The position numbers were made by a program, and so were the translations under genes. 64,000 nucleotides of DNA from NCBI RefSeq assembly GCF_000330725.2, contig NZ_AMZY02000020.1, forward strand, positions 62,001-126,000. The letters are read 5' to 3'. Source of the DNA: Mariniradius saccharolyticus AK6. GTDB taxonomy: Bacteria > Bacteroidota > Bacteroidia > Cytophagales > Cyclobacteriaceae. Below the pieces are notes generated by a model. That model was not told the DNA's origin. It made no database searches and worked only from the letters and a program-made list of their open reading frames with translations. This document shows, in pieces, positions 7,729 through 16,235 of the stretch (position 1 is the first letter of the stretch; the number at the start of each line of letters is the position of its first letter).

Positions 7729-8634
7729 TCATTTGTAAACCTCCCGCAGCGCACCTTCCAACTCCGGATATTTGAATTTGAACCCTGCTTCCTGGATTTT
7801 TTTGGAGGTAATTTTGTTGCCGCCAAGCACCATTTGCGCCATTTCACCCAAGGCCAGCTTCAATCCAAAAGCAGGTACGCCGATACCGACATAGGGTTTC
7901 CCGGCAAACTTCGCAGCCACTTTTGTCAATGAAGCATTTGTAGCGGGGTTTGGACCGACGGCATTGTAGATGCCTGAGGCTTTTTCATTCTCCAATGCCC
8001 ACAAAAACATCCCCGCCAAATCCTCGATATGTATCCAACTCATCCACTGTCGGCCCGTGCCCAAAGGCGCGGTGACCGGTGGTTTCATCATTTCCTTCAA
8101 TGCACCGCCGTCCTTGTCCAGCACGATTCCTATCCGAAGCAAAACCGTCCTCAGGCCTTGGCTGGCGATCTGCTGCACGCTGTTTTCCCAAGCCTTTACT
8201 ACGCTTGCCAAGAAATCGCCACCTGACTCTGAATTTTCATCCACCCATGCGTCATGGGTATCAAATCCATAGTACCCCACCGCAGATGCCGAAACGAATG
8301 CCTTTGGGACCTTGGGAGATATCCTGATTGCTTCAAGAAGGAGCGCGGTCGAGGCTGTCCTGCTGGTCAGAATCGCTGACTTGCGTTCGGCTGTCCATCT
8401 TTTTTCGGCCACACCTTCTCCGGCAAGGTGAATGATGGCATCGGCCCAAGCAATCGCCTTTGGGTCGATGAACTGTTTTTCTACATCCCAGGCAAAGGAA
8501 AGTTGCTTGTTGCGCTTTGGGTCGCGACTAAGCCAGGCTACAGTATGTCCTTTGGATTCCAGCAGCGCGGTGATTTTTCTGCCGACCAGGCCCGACCCTC
8601 CTGTTATCAATACTTGCTTCATGGGATTATTCAT
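7729..8634 (-). CDS. TIGR01777-family NAD(P)-dependent epimerase
   Basis: An extended short-chain dehydrogenase/reductase of the YfcH/SDR39U1 group; the reaction is not established for the family. The Rossmann glycine motif is ITGGSGLVGRK (about residues 10-20), the family-specific AIIHLAGEGVAEKRW lies near 64-78, SASAVGYYG near 115 (catalytic Tyr in YxxxK-less form as usual in this group), and the C-terminal DUF1731 domain ends with YPELEGALREVYK. The first ATG gives 301 residues; an internal ATG at 8622 would start directly at MKQVLITGG, which is where homologues usually begin. The fluoride channel gene lies 43 bases upstream on the same strand, so the two may be co-transcribed. Its 3' end is duplicated at 6991-7044. 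Confidence 0.9.
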   Translation of the reverse strand: MNNPMKQVLITGGSGLVGRKITALLESKGHTVAWLSRDPKRNKQLSFAWDVEKQFIDPKAIAWADAIIHLAGEGVAEKRWTAERKSAILTSRTASTALLLEAIRISPKVPKAFVSASAVGYYGFDTHDAWVDENSESGGDFLASVVKAWENSVQQIASQGLRTVLLRIGIVLDKDGGALKEMMKPPVTAPLGTGRQWMSWIHIEDLAGMFLWALENEKASGIYNAVGPNPATNASLTKVAAKFAGKPYVGIGVPAFGLKLALGEMAQMVLGGNKITSKKIQEAGFKFKYPELEGALREVYK

Positions 8635-8677
8635 TTTCTACAAAAGCCTGCAAACCTGAAAATTGTTTTCCAAGCAA

Positions 8678-9046
8678 TCATCTCGCCAGGTAAAAACCCA
8701 GCAGGACGGCCAATAGGCCCAATGCGACGCTTACGCCAATGTAAATGAGGGAAAGGGAAATATTTCCTTGTTGCAGCATTTGAAGGTTTTCGGAAGAGAA
8801 AGTGGAAAAGGTCGTAAATCCGCCGCAAAAGCCTGTGACCCCGAGGAGGTACCATTCTTTTGGGATTTCCGCCTGTTTGTAAAAAATCCCAAGAAATACC
8901 CCAATCAGCACGCAACCCAACATATTAGCCATGAAAGTCCCAAAGGGAAATGTGCTCGGGATGAATTTTTGACACAATAGACTCAGCCCGTACCGGCAAA
9001 TGCTTCCGATTCCTCCGCCTACACCTACGATCAGTATTTCCTTCAT
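8678..9046 (-). CDS. crcB: Fluoride ion channel CrcB/Fluc
   Basis: A small inner-membrane protein that exports fluoride as a dual-topology dimer. The 122-residue protein has four hydrophobic segments, the GxGGxxGxxxRY start (GVGGGIGSICRYG, residues 8-20 with Arg18), the pore asparagine region ANMLGC (Asn41) and the phenylalanine-box motif GFCGGFTTFSTF (72-83). ATG 9046 is chosen over an upstream in-frame start because homologues begin at this MKxxLxVGxGGxxG sequence. Encoded just upstream of the epimerase gene on the same strand. No fluoride riboswitch was recognised upstream. Confidence 0.93.
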   Translation of the reverse strand: MKEILIVGVGGGIGSICRYGLSLLCQKFIPSTFPFGTFMANMLGCVLIGVFLGIFYKQAEIPKEWYLLGVTGFCGGFTTFSTFSSENLQMLQQGNISLSLIYIGVSVALGLLAVLLGFYLAR

Positions 9047-9157
9047 CCAGCTTGTGTTCAAGAGAGGCAAGTTAATCAAAATCAACTCATACAGACCTGT
9101 GATTTTGGACAAATGGAGCGATTGCAAAGGATGTATGAAAACCAAACAGGGGCTCGG

Positions 9158-10084
9158 CTAATCAAGTGCCTTCCTCATGCGGTAGTTGACCAACTCGAGA
9201 AAGTGCGATTTTTTCAATTGCTCTATTTCCACCTCAAACCCCAGGTTTTCAAAAAAACGCCTGGCTGTGATGCTCACATCGGCATAGATCGACTTGTGAC
9301 CTTTTGCGCGCGCCTGATTTTCGAGTTTCTGGTAAAGTCCACGACCCACTCCTTGATGTTGGTGGTCTTTGTGGGTGAAAAGGTAATCCAAATAGCCATC
9401 CTCCCGCAGGGAACCAAACCCGATGATTTTGGCCCCGTCCACGGCCTTCACAAAGAAGTCATGCCAAATCCCATGCTGCCATTTGTCCATGGCCGAGTGC
9501 CAATAGGACCAATCGTCGACTTGTTCCTTCGTATAATCCTTGATATTGACAAATTGGATCGTGTTGTAAAAAAGATCGGTGATCTCCGGGATATCCGTTT
9601 CCTTGGCGAGGTAGTAGCTCCAAGGCACGTCCGATAGCCGTTTGATGTACAGTCCACTTGAGTGGGCGCTGAAGCCAGCTTTCTCAAGCAGCCTTATTGA
9701 AGCATTGTTTTCTGGGGTTGGGTCGGCGACCACATGCTCGAATCCTCCGGTGGCACGGATATCCCGTACGAGGAACTCAACCAATTTTGACCCGTACCCT
9801 TTCCCTAAAAAACTCAATTCCCCGATCAAGAAATCAATCCCCGCTGATCCCAAAGGTGCCTCTGACCAAATGCCCAAGGGTGCCAAATGGGCATCGTAAT
9901 GCTGGACAAAGGCAAAAGGCTTGCCGTCCTCGACAATGAAATGATGTATCCAATCGGCATCCAAGTTGGCCTCGATCTCGTGGAGCCAATCCTCGGGCAC
10001 GCCAAAATACTTCCTTGCAGGCTCAGTCTGAAGCCAATCGTTGAGAAGGGGAAGGTCTGCCAAAGTGAATTTTCTCGCGATCAT
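9158..10084 (-). CDS. Two-domain GNAT acetyltransferase
   Basis: Two acetyltransferase domains in one 308-residue chain. The first (about 1-150) resembles aminoglycoside 6'-acetyltransferase/RimJ-type GNAT folds, with IARKFTLADLPLLNDWL at the start, the acetyl-CoA loop FLGKGYGSKL (92-101) and RLLEKAGF (131-138). The second (about 152-308) has DYLFTHKDHQHQGVGRGLY (231-251) and ARRFFENLGFE (274-284). Both loops keep the Q/GxGxG-type pattern, so both may bind acetyl-CoA. ATG 10084 is chosen because the GNAT fold starts there; upstream in-frame codons are not family-like. Substrate unknown; resistance to aminoglycosides should not be assumed. Confidence 0.85.
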   Translation of the reverse strand: MIARKFTLADLPLLNDWLQTEPARKYFGVPEDWLHEIEANLDADWIHHFIVEDGKPFAFVQHYDAHLAPLGIWSEAPLGSAGIDFLIGELSFLGKGYGSKLVEFLVRDIRATGGFEHVVADPTPENNASIRLLEKAGFSAHSSGLYIKRLSDVPWSYYLAKETDIPEITDLFYNTIQFVNIKDYTKEQVDDWSYWHSAMDKWQHGIWHDFFVKAVDGAKIIGFGSLREDGYLDYLFTHKDHQHQGVGRGLYQKLENQARAKGHKSIYADVSITARRFFENLGFEVEIEQLKKSHFLELVNYRMRKALD

Positions 10085-10322
10085 ACTGTTAAAAAAACTT
10101 ATTGTTCTGATTTGCCTGCTCCGTCTTCCCAAATCCGCCTCTTCAGCAAAAGGCAATATGTGTCCCCGGCGCGTTTCCACTTTTTGGATCGAAAAATCCC
10201 AAGTCACCTAAATCTAATTATATCTTTGGGGAAAGAAAAATTTTGGACCGAAATCCAATTTCCTTTTTCAGCCGCTTTTACAATAATTTTTCAATCACTG
10301 AATTTCTCGCTTTATTCGCCCT

Positions 10323-10946
10323 ATGGATTTTCAATGGTTTTGGGAGGGAATCAGGCAAGGCATCGCGCAGATTACTTGGCTTGAGGGCATTGCTGTGTTT
10401 TTTGGAATTGCGAGTGTGGTTTATTCGATCAAAAAACATATTTGGGTATTCCCAACGGGGATGATCAGCACCCTGATTTACGTGTACATCTGTCTGAAAT
10501 TCAAGCTCTACGCGGATATGGGCATCAATGCTTACTATTTTTCGATGTCCATCTATGGTTGGTTCTGGTGGACTCGTCCGCAAAAGGAGAAGGAAGCGCT
10601 TCCCGTAACCTGGCTTGACCGCATGGGTATCATTTATTCTTTGGCCCTGTTTTTTGGGTCATACGCTGTTCTCTCATTCGTGCTGAGCAACTTCACCGAT
10701 TCGGATGTGCCTTATTGGGATTCCTTCACGACGGCTTCGGCATTCGTGGGCATGTGGCTAATGGCAAAAAAGAAAGTGGAGAATTGGATCGCTTGGATTG
10801 TGACTGACGTCGCATCTGTGCCCCTGTATTTTCACAAGGAATTGCTGCTCACATCGTTCCAGTTTTTGTTTTTCACGGTGCTCGCTGTGATCGGACTTTT
10901 TGCCTGGATCAAAGCAGCCAAAACCAACGTCGAGCAATATGCTTAG
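10323..10946 (+). CDS. pnuC: Nicotinamide riboside transporter PnuC
   Basis: Inner-membrane facilitator that brings nicotinamide riboside into the cell, where phosphorylation traps it. The 207-residue protein has about seven hydrophobic segments and the PnuC signatures GIASVVYSIKKHIWVFPTG (near 28-46), SIYGWFWW (about 77-84) and ENWIAWIVTDVASVPLYF (near 152-169). The stop overlaps the following kinase gene start by 8 bases (ATGCTTAG), linking import with phosphorylation. A TATCTTTG box lies at 10221-10228, about 95 bases before the ATG, and may be its promoter. Confidence 0.94.
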   Translation: MDFQWFWEGIRQGIAQITWLEGIAVFFGIASVVYSIKKHIWVFPTGMISTLIYVYICLKFKLYADMGINAYYFSMSIYGWFWWTRPQKEKEALPVTWLDRMGIIYSLALFFGSYAVLSFVLSNFTDSDVPYWDSFTTASAFVGMWLMAKKKVENWIAWIVTDVASVPLYFHKELLLTSFQFLFFTVLAVIGLFAWIKAAKTNVEQYA

Positions 10947-11466
10947 GAAAGTGGTCGTGATCGGTCCCGAGTCAACAGGGAAAAGCACTATCTCGGAAGC
11001 TTTAGCCGCACACTTTGGATGCGATTGGGTTCCGGAATATGCGAGGGAGTATTTGGAGAATCTCGGCAGGCAGTATCGATACGAGGACCTGCTCGCAATC
11101 GCAAAAGGCCAAACAAATCTTGAGGATCAAATGGCTTCAAATAATGAAGGCCTACTCATTTGTGATACTGACCTGCAGGTGATCAAGATTTGGAGCCAAC
11201 ATCGGTTTGGAAAAGTTGATCCTTGGATAGAATATCAGATCAAAGCTCGGAAATATGATCTTTACCTATTGGCCAATATCGATATCCCTTGGCAAGACGA
11301 TCCACTGCGTGAGCACCCCGCTCCGGAGATGCGGCAATATTTTTTTAGGAAATACCATGAGACGCTTGAAGCCTCCCGAGTTCCTTTTTATGTGGTTTCG
11401 GGTGATAAATCAGCAAGACTTCAAACGGCTATCGCTCAGGTGAAAGCCTTGTTGGGGATTGAATAA
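10939..11466 (+). CDS. NadR-like nicotinamide riboside kinase (P-loop ATPase)
   Basis: Predicted to phosphorylate nicotinamide riboside to NMN in NAD salvage. The 175-residue protein is a single P-loop domain: Walker A GPESTGKST at residues 9-17, VPEYAREYLENLG near 33-45 (the NadR-kinase hallmark), and LICDTDLQVIKIW near 70-82. The adenylyltransferase domain of full NadR is absent, so NAD formation needs another enzyme. ATG 10939 is preferred since it puts the P-loop at the usual distance from the start, and it overlaps the pnuC stop by 8 bases, a strong sign of one operon with one pathway. Confidence 0.9.
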   Translation: MLRKVVVIGPESTGKSTISEALAAHFGCDWVPEYAREYLENLGRQYRYEDLLAIAKGQTNLEDQMASNNEGLLICDTDLQVIKIWSQHRFGKVDPWIEYQIKARKYDLYLLANIDIPWQDDPLREHPAPEMRQYFFRKYHETLEASRVPFYVVSGDKSARLQTAIAQVKALLGIE

Positions 11467-11590
11467 TTACCTGCTTTTTTTCAAATATCACTAGAAAACG
11501 ACCCCACATGTTGTGTAGAAATGTGGTTTATTTTTAAGACCTTAGAAATCATTTTTGATCATTTCAGTAAACCCCAAAGACATTGACAAA

Positions 11591-12109
11591 ATGAAAAAAC
11601 TCCTTTTTATCGCGGTACTTTTTTTTGCGGCGGCGGCGCATGAAACTTCCGCACAAGACAAACCAAATCCGACCGAAGTGGCGCGGGTCACAGGCTACTT
11701 TAGCTACCTGATGCCATTGGTGAAATTCCAAGATGGCGAGAGTATCTCCAACTTCAGCGATGGATTTGCCATGGGTTTCCCGGCAGGTTTTATCTTGGCC
11801 ACAAAAAGTGGACGCTACGGCTATATATTCGAATTGGTGCCTATCATCGCTTTTTCGGAGGGTACCAGTAGGATGGATAACCTTGTTTTCAATCCCGGCA
11901 TCCAATTCCACATACCTGGTGGCTGGAACTTCAACGCCCTCGCTTCTTTCGAAACATCAGGTCGGTATGGCCTGACACCGGTGATATCCAAAACCCTCCG
12001 GGTGGGGGAATATACGAGCTGGTTCATGACCGTTCCGGTACCGGTCCGCTTCGGTGCCAATCGTCCGACTTCATTGGAATTTGCGCTTCAGCTGGGCTTT
12101 GCGTTTTGA
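11591..12109 (+). CDS. Secreted or outer-membrane protein of unknown function
   Basis: I do not recognise a named family. The 172-residue product has a signal peptide (KKLLFIAVLFFAAAAHETSAQ) and a mature part with regularly alternating hydrophobic and polar residues and many Gly/Tyr/Phe, ending with SLEFALQLGFAF. A final aromatic residue after alternating residues is typical of small outer-membrane beta-barrels, so that location is my inference. ATG 11591 was chosen because it directly starts the signal peptide. It is followed by the desaturase gene with its own apparent upstream region, and no operon partner is clear. Confidence 0.72.
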   Translation: MKKLLFIAVLFFAAAAHETSAQDKPNPTEVARVTGYFSYLMPLVKFQDGESISNFSDGFAMGFPAGFILATKSGRYGYIFELVPIIAFSEGTSRMDNLVFNPGIQFHIPGGWNFNALASFETSGRYGLTPVISKTLRVGEYTSWFMTVPVPVRFGANRPTSLEFALQLGFAF

Positions 12110-12223
12110 ATATTCAATAAAACCGCCTGATTGCTAGTGCTTTCTCCAAGTATTTGTCGTATCTTGTGCAAATTTCACTTTTTACACTAAAATTAGAATA
12201 CCCTCGAATAATTGAATTACCCA

Positions 12224-13288
12224 ATGCAAATTCCAAAATTCAGTAAAGCAACGCCCTTCCAGTCAGAACTCAGAGGGCGGATCAGATCGTATTTCAACGA
12301 ACAAAAACTCAAACCAACCGGTAATCTATCCCTTTATTGGAAAGCCATTTTGTTGGTGACCTTGTTCGTTGCCACCTATGTCCATTTGGTGTTTTTTACA
12401 CCATTTTGGGCAGTAGCCTTGTTGGAGTGTATACTCCTGGGAGGTTTAGCCTCTGCAATAGGTTTCAACGTGATGCACGATGGCGCACATGGCAGCTTTA
12501 GCAGCAAAAAATGGGTCAATGAACTCGCGGGCGTCACCATCAATTTCCTAGGAGCCAACGTGTTTATGTGGAAAACCAAGCACAATGTGGCCCACCACAC
12601 GTTCACCAACATTCCCGAAATGGATGATGACATGAATGCTCGGCCCTTGTTGAGGCTTTGTCCAGCCCAAAAACATTACAAAATCCACCGTTACCAGCAC
12701 CATTATTTCCTGTTTGTATACTCCATTCTTTATCTCTATTGGGTGTTTGTGACGGACTACAAAAAATACGTACAGCGGCGTGTCGGCGGTACTCCCCTCC
12801 AACCCATGAAGGCAATGGACCACGTCTCATTTTGGGGATTTAAGTTGCTGCACCTGGTACTGTTCGTTGCAATTCCGGTCTACATGCTCGGATGGTCTGC
12901 TTGGATCATTGGTTTTTTGACATTTGGCATTTCTACGGGGATTTTCCTCAGTGTCGTGTTCCAATTGGCACATTCGCTGGAGGAGACTAATTTCCCAATT
13001 CCAGATGCCGAATCCCACCAATTGGAGGACGATTGGGCGATACATCAGTTGAAGACGACATCCAATTTTGCCACGGACAACAAGGTACTATCTTGGCTGG
13101 TCGGTGGGCTCAATTATCAAGTTGAGCATCATTTGTTTCCGAATATCTCCCACGTGCATTACCCCGCCATCAGTAAGATTATCAAGCAAACCTGCCAAGA
13201 ATACAACATACCCTATTTGGAACATTCCAAAATGCGCCACGCCTTTGTCTCACACGTGAACCACCTGCGGGAATTGGGTAGAGTTTAA
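12224..13288 (+). CDS. Membrane fatty acid desaturase
   Basis: Introduces a double bond into acyl-lipid or acyl-CoA chains using a di-iron centre in the membrane. The 354-residue protein has the three histidine boxes HDGAH (about 85-89), HNVAHH (120-125) and QVEHH (299-303); the third beginning with Q is typical of front-end (delta-5/6 type) desaturases and linoleoyl-CoA desaturase-like enzymes. Four hydrophobic segments flank them. No N-terminal cytochrome b5 domain is fused, so an external electron donor is needed. ATG 12224 is chosen over TTG 12212. A terminator follows 23 bases after the stop. Regiospecificity cannot be read from sequence. Confidence 0.9.
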   Translation: MQIPKFSKATPFQSELRGRIRSYFNEQKLKPTGNLSLYWKAILLVTLFVATYVHLVFFTPFWAVALLECILLGGLASAIGFNVMHDGAHGSFSSKKWVNELAGVTINFLGANVFMWKTKHNVAHHTFTNIPEMDDDMNARPLLRLCPAQKHYKIHRYQHHYFLFVYSILYLYWVFVTDYKKYVQRRVGGTPLQPMKAMDHVSFWGFKLLHLVLFVAIPVYMLGWSAWIIGFLTFGISTGIFLSVVFQLAHSLEETNFPIPDAESHQLEDDWAIHQLKTTSNFATDNKVLSWLVGGLNYQVEHHLFPNISHVHYPAISKIIKQTCQEYNIPYLEHSKMRHAFVSHVNHLRELGRV

Positions 13289-13311
13289 AAGAACCCTAAC
13301 CGAAAAATATC

Positions 13312-13344
13312 AAAGCCAAGGCGTTATGCTTTGGCTTTTTTTTT
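13312..13344 (+). terminator. Intrinsic terminator of the desaturase gene
   Basis: AAAGCCAA pairs with TTGGCTTT around an 11-base loop and runs into a stretch of T residues. Confidence 0.8.
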
Positions 13345-13514
13345 GACAATTTTTTGCCCTTTGGGATTCAAATACCAAGTTCCCGAAAGCTGATTGATAC
13401 CGCCAATTCTTCTCCATATTTTCGCTCGGCATAATCAGGACCTACTCAAAACGGAAATTTTTTATTGACCGATGGGTTTGAAATCTGAAACATTCCAACA
13501 TAACTTTGTCACAG

Positions 13515-13597
13515 ATCATGAGGGGTGCCTTAATACAACGGGCTGAGATCATACCCACAAGACCTGATCCGGGTAGTGCCGGCGAAGGGAAATGAGT
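13515..13597 (+). promoter_or_regulatory. TPP (thiamine pyrophosphate) riboswitch
   Basis: The conserved THI-element elements appear in order: GGGGTGC at about 13522-13528, CTGAGA at 13542-13547, ACCCACAAGACCTGATC at 13553-13569 and GGGTAGTGCCGGCGAAGGGA at 13571-13590. These form the pyrimidine- and pyrophosphate-binding arms. It lies about 190 bases before the TonB-dependent receptor. A CTATCC/GGATAG pair (13615-13620 with 13684-13689) downstream could belong to the expression platform, but I could not identify a clear terminator or sequestered start. Confidence 0.93.
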
Positions 13598-13787
13598 AAC
13601 CAATTGCAGTAATACTATCCAGAGTTTCTTTTCGGAGAAATGACTTAAAGTCCGCTGGCGTATGTCGGCGTTTTGCGCGCATAGGATAGGATTTCAGCAT
13701 TGGATGGGTCAAACAAAAAAGGAAGACCGCCCCTAGGTTTTCCGATGTTTCACCAAATCACTGCGACAAGCGGTACAAGCGTACATC

Positions 13788-16181
13788 ATGAAAAAAATCT
13801 TTTTCCTCTGGGCAATGCTGCTCATAGGTTCGGCTGCGATCGCGCAGTCCACAATCCGAGGCGTCGTCAGAAGCAAGGACGGCGAAACCCTCGTCGGTGC
13901 AAATGTCGTCCTGACCGGGACAGGGAGGGGTTCGACGACAGACCTGAATGGTTATTTCGAAGTCAAAAACGTTCCTTCCGGGAAATACAACCTCCGCGTG
14001 AGTTACATGGGATATGAGAGCTACCTGCAGGAAGTCGAATCGCCTCTTGCCGGACTAATGGAAATTAGCCTGAATCCAAGCAGTATCCTGTCGGAGGAAT
14101 TTATCGTCTACGCCACCCGCGCCTCTGAGCGTACCCCGACTACCTTCAAAACTGTCAGCAGGGAGGAAATTGCCAAACTGAACCTCGGCCAGGATATTCC
14201 TGTCCTTCTCAACTTCACGCCCTCGGTCGTGACACACTCCGATGCGGGTGCCGGAGTCGGCTACACCGGGCTGAGGATTCGTGGTTCCGACCAAACCCGG
14301 ATCAATGTCACCATCAACGGCATCCCGCTCAACGATGCCGAATCCCACGGCGTTTTTTGGGTCAATAAGCCGGATTTCGCGACTTCCGTCGAAAACATCC
14401 AAATCCAACGGGGCGTCGGAACATCCACCAACGGTGCAGCTACGTTCGGTGCGAGCATGAATATCCAAACGGACAAACACCAGGAAGAGGCATTTGGCGA
14501 AGTGGACAACTCTTTTGGCTCGTTCAATACTTGGCGGCATATGGTCAAAGTCGGAACAGGCCTCCTCAATAATCGCTGGGCCTTTGATGCCAGGCTGTCT
14601 CAAATTACGTCTGACGGCTATATCGATCGGGCATTCTCGGATCTGCGCTCCTATTTTCTTTCGGGAGGATATTATGGAGAAAAGCACGTCGTCAAAGTCA
14701 ACATGTTTTCGGGCAAAGAGCAAACCTACCAAGCCTGGGAAGGCGTACCGGAAGCGTTATTGAAAACCAACCGGACCTTCAATGCCTATACCTACGACAA
14801 TCAAACCGACAATTACCAGCAGGACCATTATCAATTGCTCTATACGGGAAATTGGAACGCGAACTGGAAGGCCAACGCGGGACTACACTACACTTACGGT
14901 CGCGGTTTTTTCGAACAGTTCAGGGAAGATGACCGCTTGTCGCGCTATGGTCTGGATCCGATCGTGATAGGCAATTCGGTGATAACCCGTACCGATATCA
15001 TCCGCAGAAGGTGGCTGGACAATGATTTTTACGGTGCTGTGTTCTCTTTGAACTATATCTCCGACGATTCCCGATGGAATGTCATCATGGGTGGCGGCGC
15101 CAATCGGTACGATGGGGATCATTTTGGGGAAATCATTTGGATGGGAACGGCCGGACCTACCCAAATCCGTGACCGCTACTATGACAACAATGCGGTAAAA
15201 GACGACCTGAACCTTTATACCAAAGCGACCTATGAGGTTTCCAAAGGATTGTTCTTGTTTGGTGACCTACAATTCCGCGGAATCAACTACCGCTTCAATG
15301 GCATTAACGACGACCGGCGGGATATCGAAGGATTCTATACGTTCCGGTTTTTCAACCCCAAATTGGGTATTTCTTACGAAAATGAATCCGGTCAAACTTG
15401 GTACGCGTCCTATGCCGTTGCCAACCGGGAACCTGTCAGAAACGACTTTACGGACAGCCAACGCGGTCAAGCGCCAAAACCCGAAAACCTCCAAAACATC
15501 GAGGCGGGTGTGCGTACCCAAGAGGGGAACTGGAATTACAACTTCAACTTCTTCTACATGCGTTACAGGGATCAGCTCGTCCTTACGGGCCAACTGAATG
15601 ACGTGGGTGCCTATATCCGCGAAAACGTACCGAATTCATTCCGAGCCGGTATCGAGATGGACGCATCGTACCGTTTGTCGCCGAAGTGGACGTTGGCGGG
15701 TAACCTAACACTCAGTAGAAACAAAATCGACGAGTTCACGGAATATTTGGACGACTATTCCACAGACGACTTTAGGCAGGAGACAATTGTCCACACCAAT
15801 ACGGACATCGCATTTTCCCCCAATGTAGTCGCCGCTGCGGTGATTGACTTCAGACCTTTTCCTGGATTTGAGGTCAACTTGCTCTCCAAATATGTCGGCA
15901 GGCAGTTTCTCGACAATACCCAAAACGAAGCGAGAAGCCTCAATCCTTTCATGACCCAAGACCTGAGGTTCAATTATGCGCTGCGACCAAGGTTTGTGAA
16001 AAACCTCGAGTTTACCCTTTTGGTCAACAATATCTTCAACCAGCTTTACGAGCCCAACGGCTATACTTTCAGCTATTTTGTCGCGAATGAAGCAAATACC
16101 GGGCGGGAACTGGTGACGGAGAATTTCTTCTATCCCCAAGCGGGGACCAATTTTTTAGCTGGCCTAAAGCTGAAGTTTTAA
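13788..16181 (+). CDS. TonB-dependent receptor under TPP riboswitch control
   Basis: Outer-membrane gated channel; control by a TPP riboswitch implies uptake of thiamine or a thiamine precursor, as known for such receptors in Bacteroidota. The 797-residue protein has a signal peptide (about 1-20), a carboxypeptidase-regulatory-like domain (STIRGVVRSKDGETLVGANV, about 21-95), a plug domain with GLRIRGSDQTRINVTINGIP (about 161-180) and a long beta-barrel ending in aromatic/basic LAGLKLKF. Final Phe fits an outer-membrane barrel. No inner-membrane thiamine transporter or kinase follows; the gene is ended by a strong hairpin, so partners must lie elsewhere. Confidence 0.93.
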   Translation: MKKIFFLWAMLLIGSAAIAQSTIRGVVRSKDGETLVGANVVLTGTGRGSTTDLNGYFEVKNVPSGKYNLRVSYMGYESYLQEVESPLAGLMEISLNPSSILSEEFIVYATRASERTPTTFKTVSREEIAKLNLGQDIPVLLNFTPSVVTHSDAGAGVGYTGLRIRGSDQTRINVTINGIPLNDAESHGVFWVNKPDFATSVENIQIQRGVGTSTNGAATFGASMNIQTDKHQEEAFGEVDNSFGSFNTWRHMVKVGTGLLNNRWAFDARLSQITSDGYIDRAFSDLRSYFLSGGYYGEKHVVKVNMFSGKEQTYQAWEGVPEALLKTNRTFNAYTYDNQTDNYQQDHYQLLYTGNWNANWKANAGLHYTYGRGFFEQFREDDRLSRYGLDPIVIGNSVITRTDIIRRRWLDNDFYGAVFSLNYISDDSRWNVIMGGGANRYDGDHFGEIIWMGTAGPTQIRDRYYDNNAVKDDLNLYTKATYEVSKGLFLFGDLQFRGINYRFNGINDDRRDIEGFYTFRFFNPKLGISYENESGQTWYASYAVANREPVRNDFTDSQRGQAPKPENLQNIEAGVRTQEGNWNYNFNFFYMRYRDQLVLTGQLNDVGAYIRENVPNSFRAGIEMDASYRLSPKWTLAGNLTLSRNKIDEFTEYLDDYSTDDFRQETIVHTNTDIAFSPNVVAAAVIDFRPFPGFEVNLLSKYVGRQFLDNTQNEARSLNPFMTQDLRFNYALRPRFVKNLEFTLLVNNIFNQLYEPNGYTFSYFVANEANTGRELVTENFFYPQAGTNFLAGLKLKF

Positions 16182-16188
16182 TAAATAG

Positions 16189-16235
16189 CCGGTTGGAAAA
16201 CATGGTATGCCACTGTGTTTTCCAACCGGTTTTTA
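16189..16235 (+). terminator. Terminator between convergent genes
   Basis: CCGGTTGGAAAACA (16189-16202) pairs perfectly with TGTTTTCCAACCGG (16216-16229), with an inner TGG/CCA pair, followed by TTTTTATTG. It ends the receptor transcript just before the convergent minus-strand gene. Confidence 0.88.

Noticed and set aside
9047-9157. Fluoride riboswitch upstream of crcB
   Set aside because: I looked for the conserved pseudoknot elements and did not find them in the short upstream region.
14055-14732. 225-codon minus-strand open frame
   Set aside because: Antisense to the plug and early barrel of the TonB-dependent receptor, with no family features.
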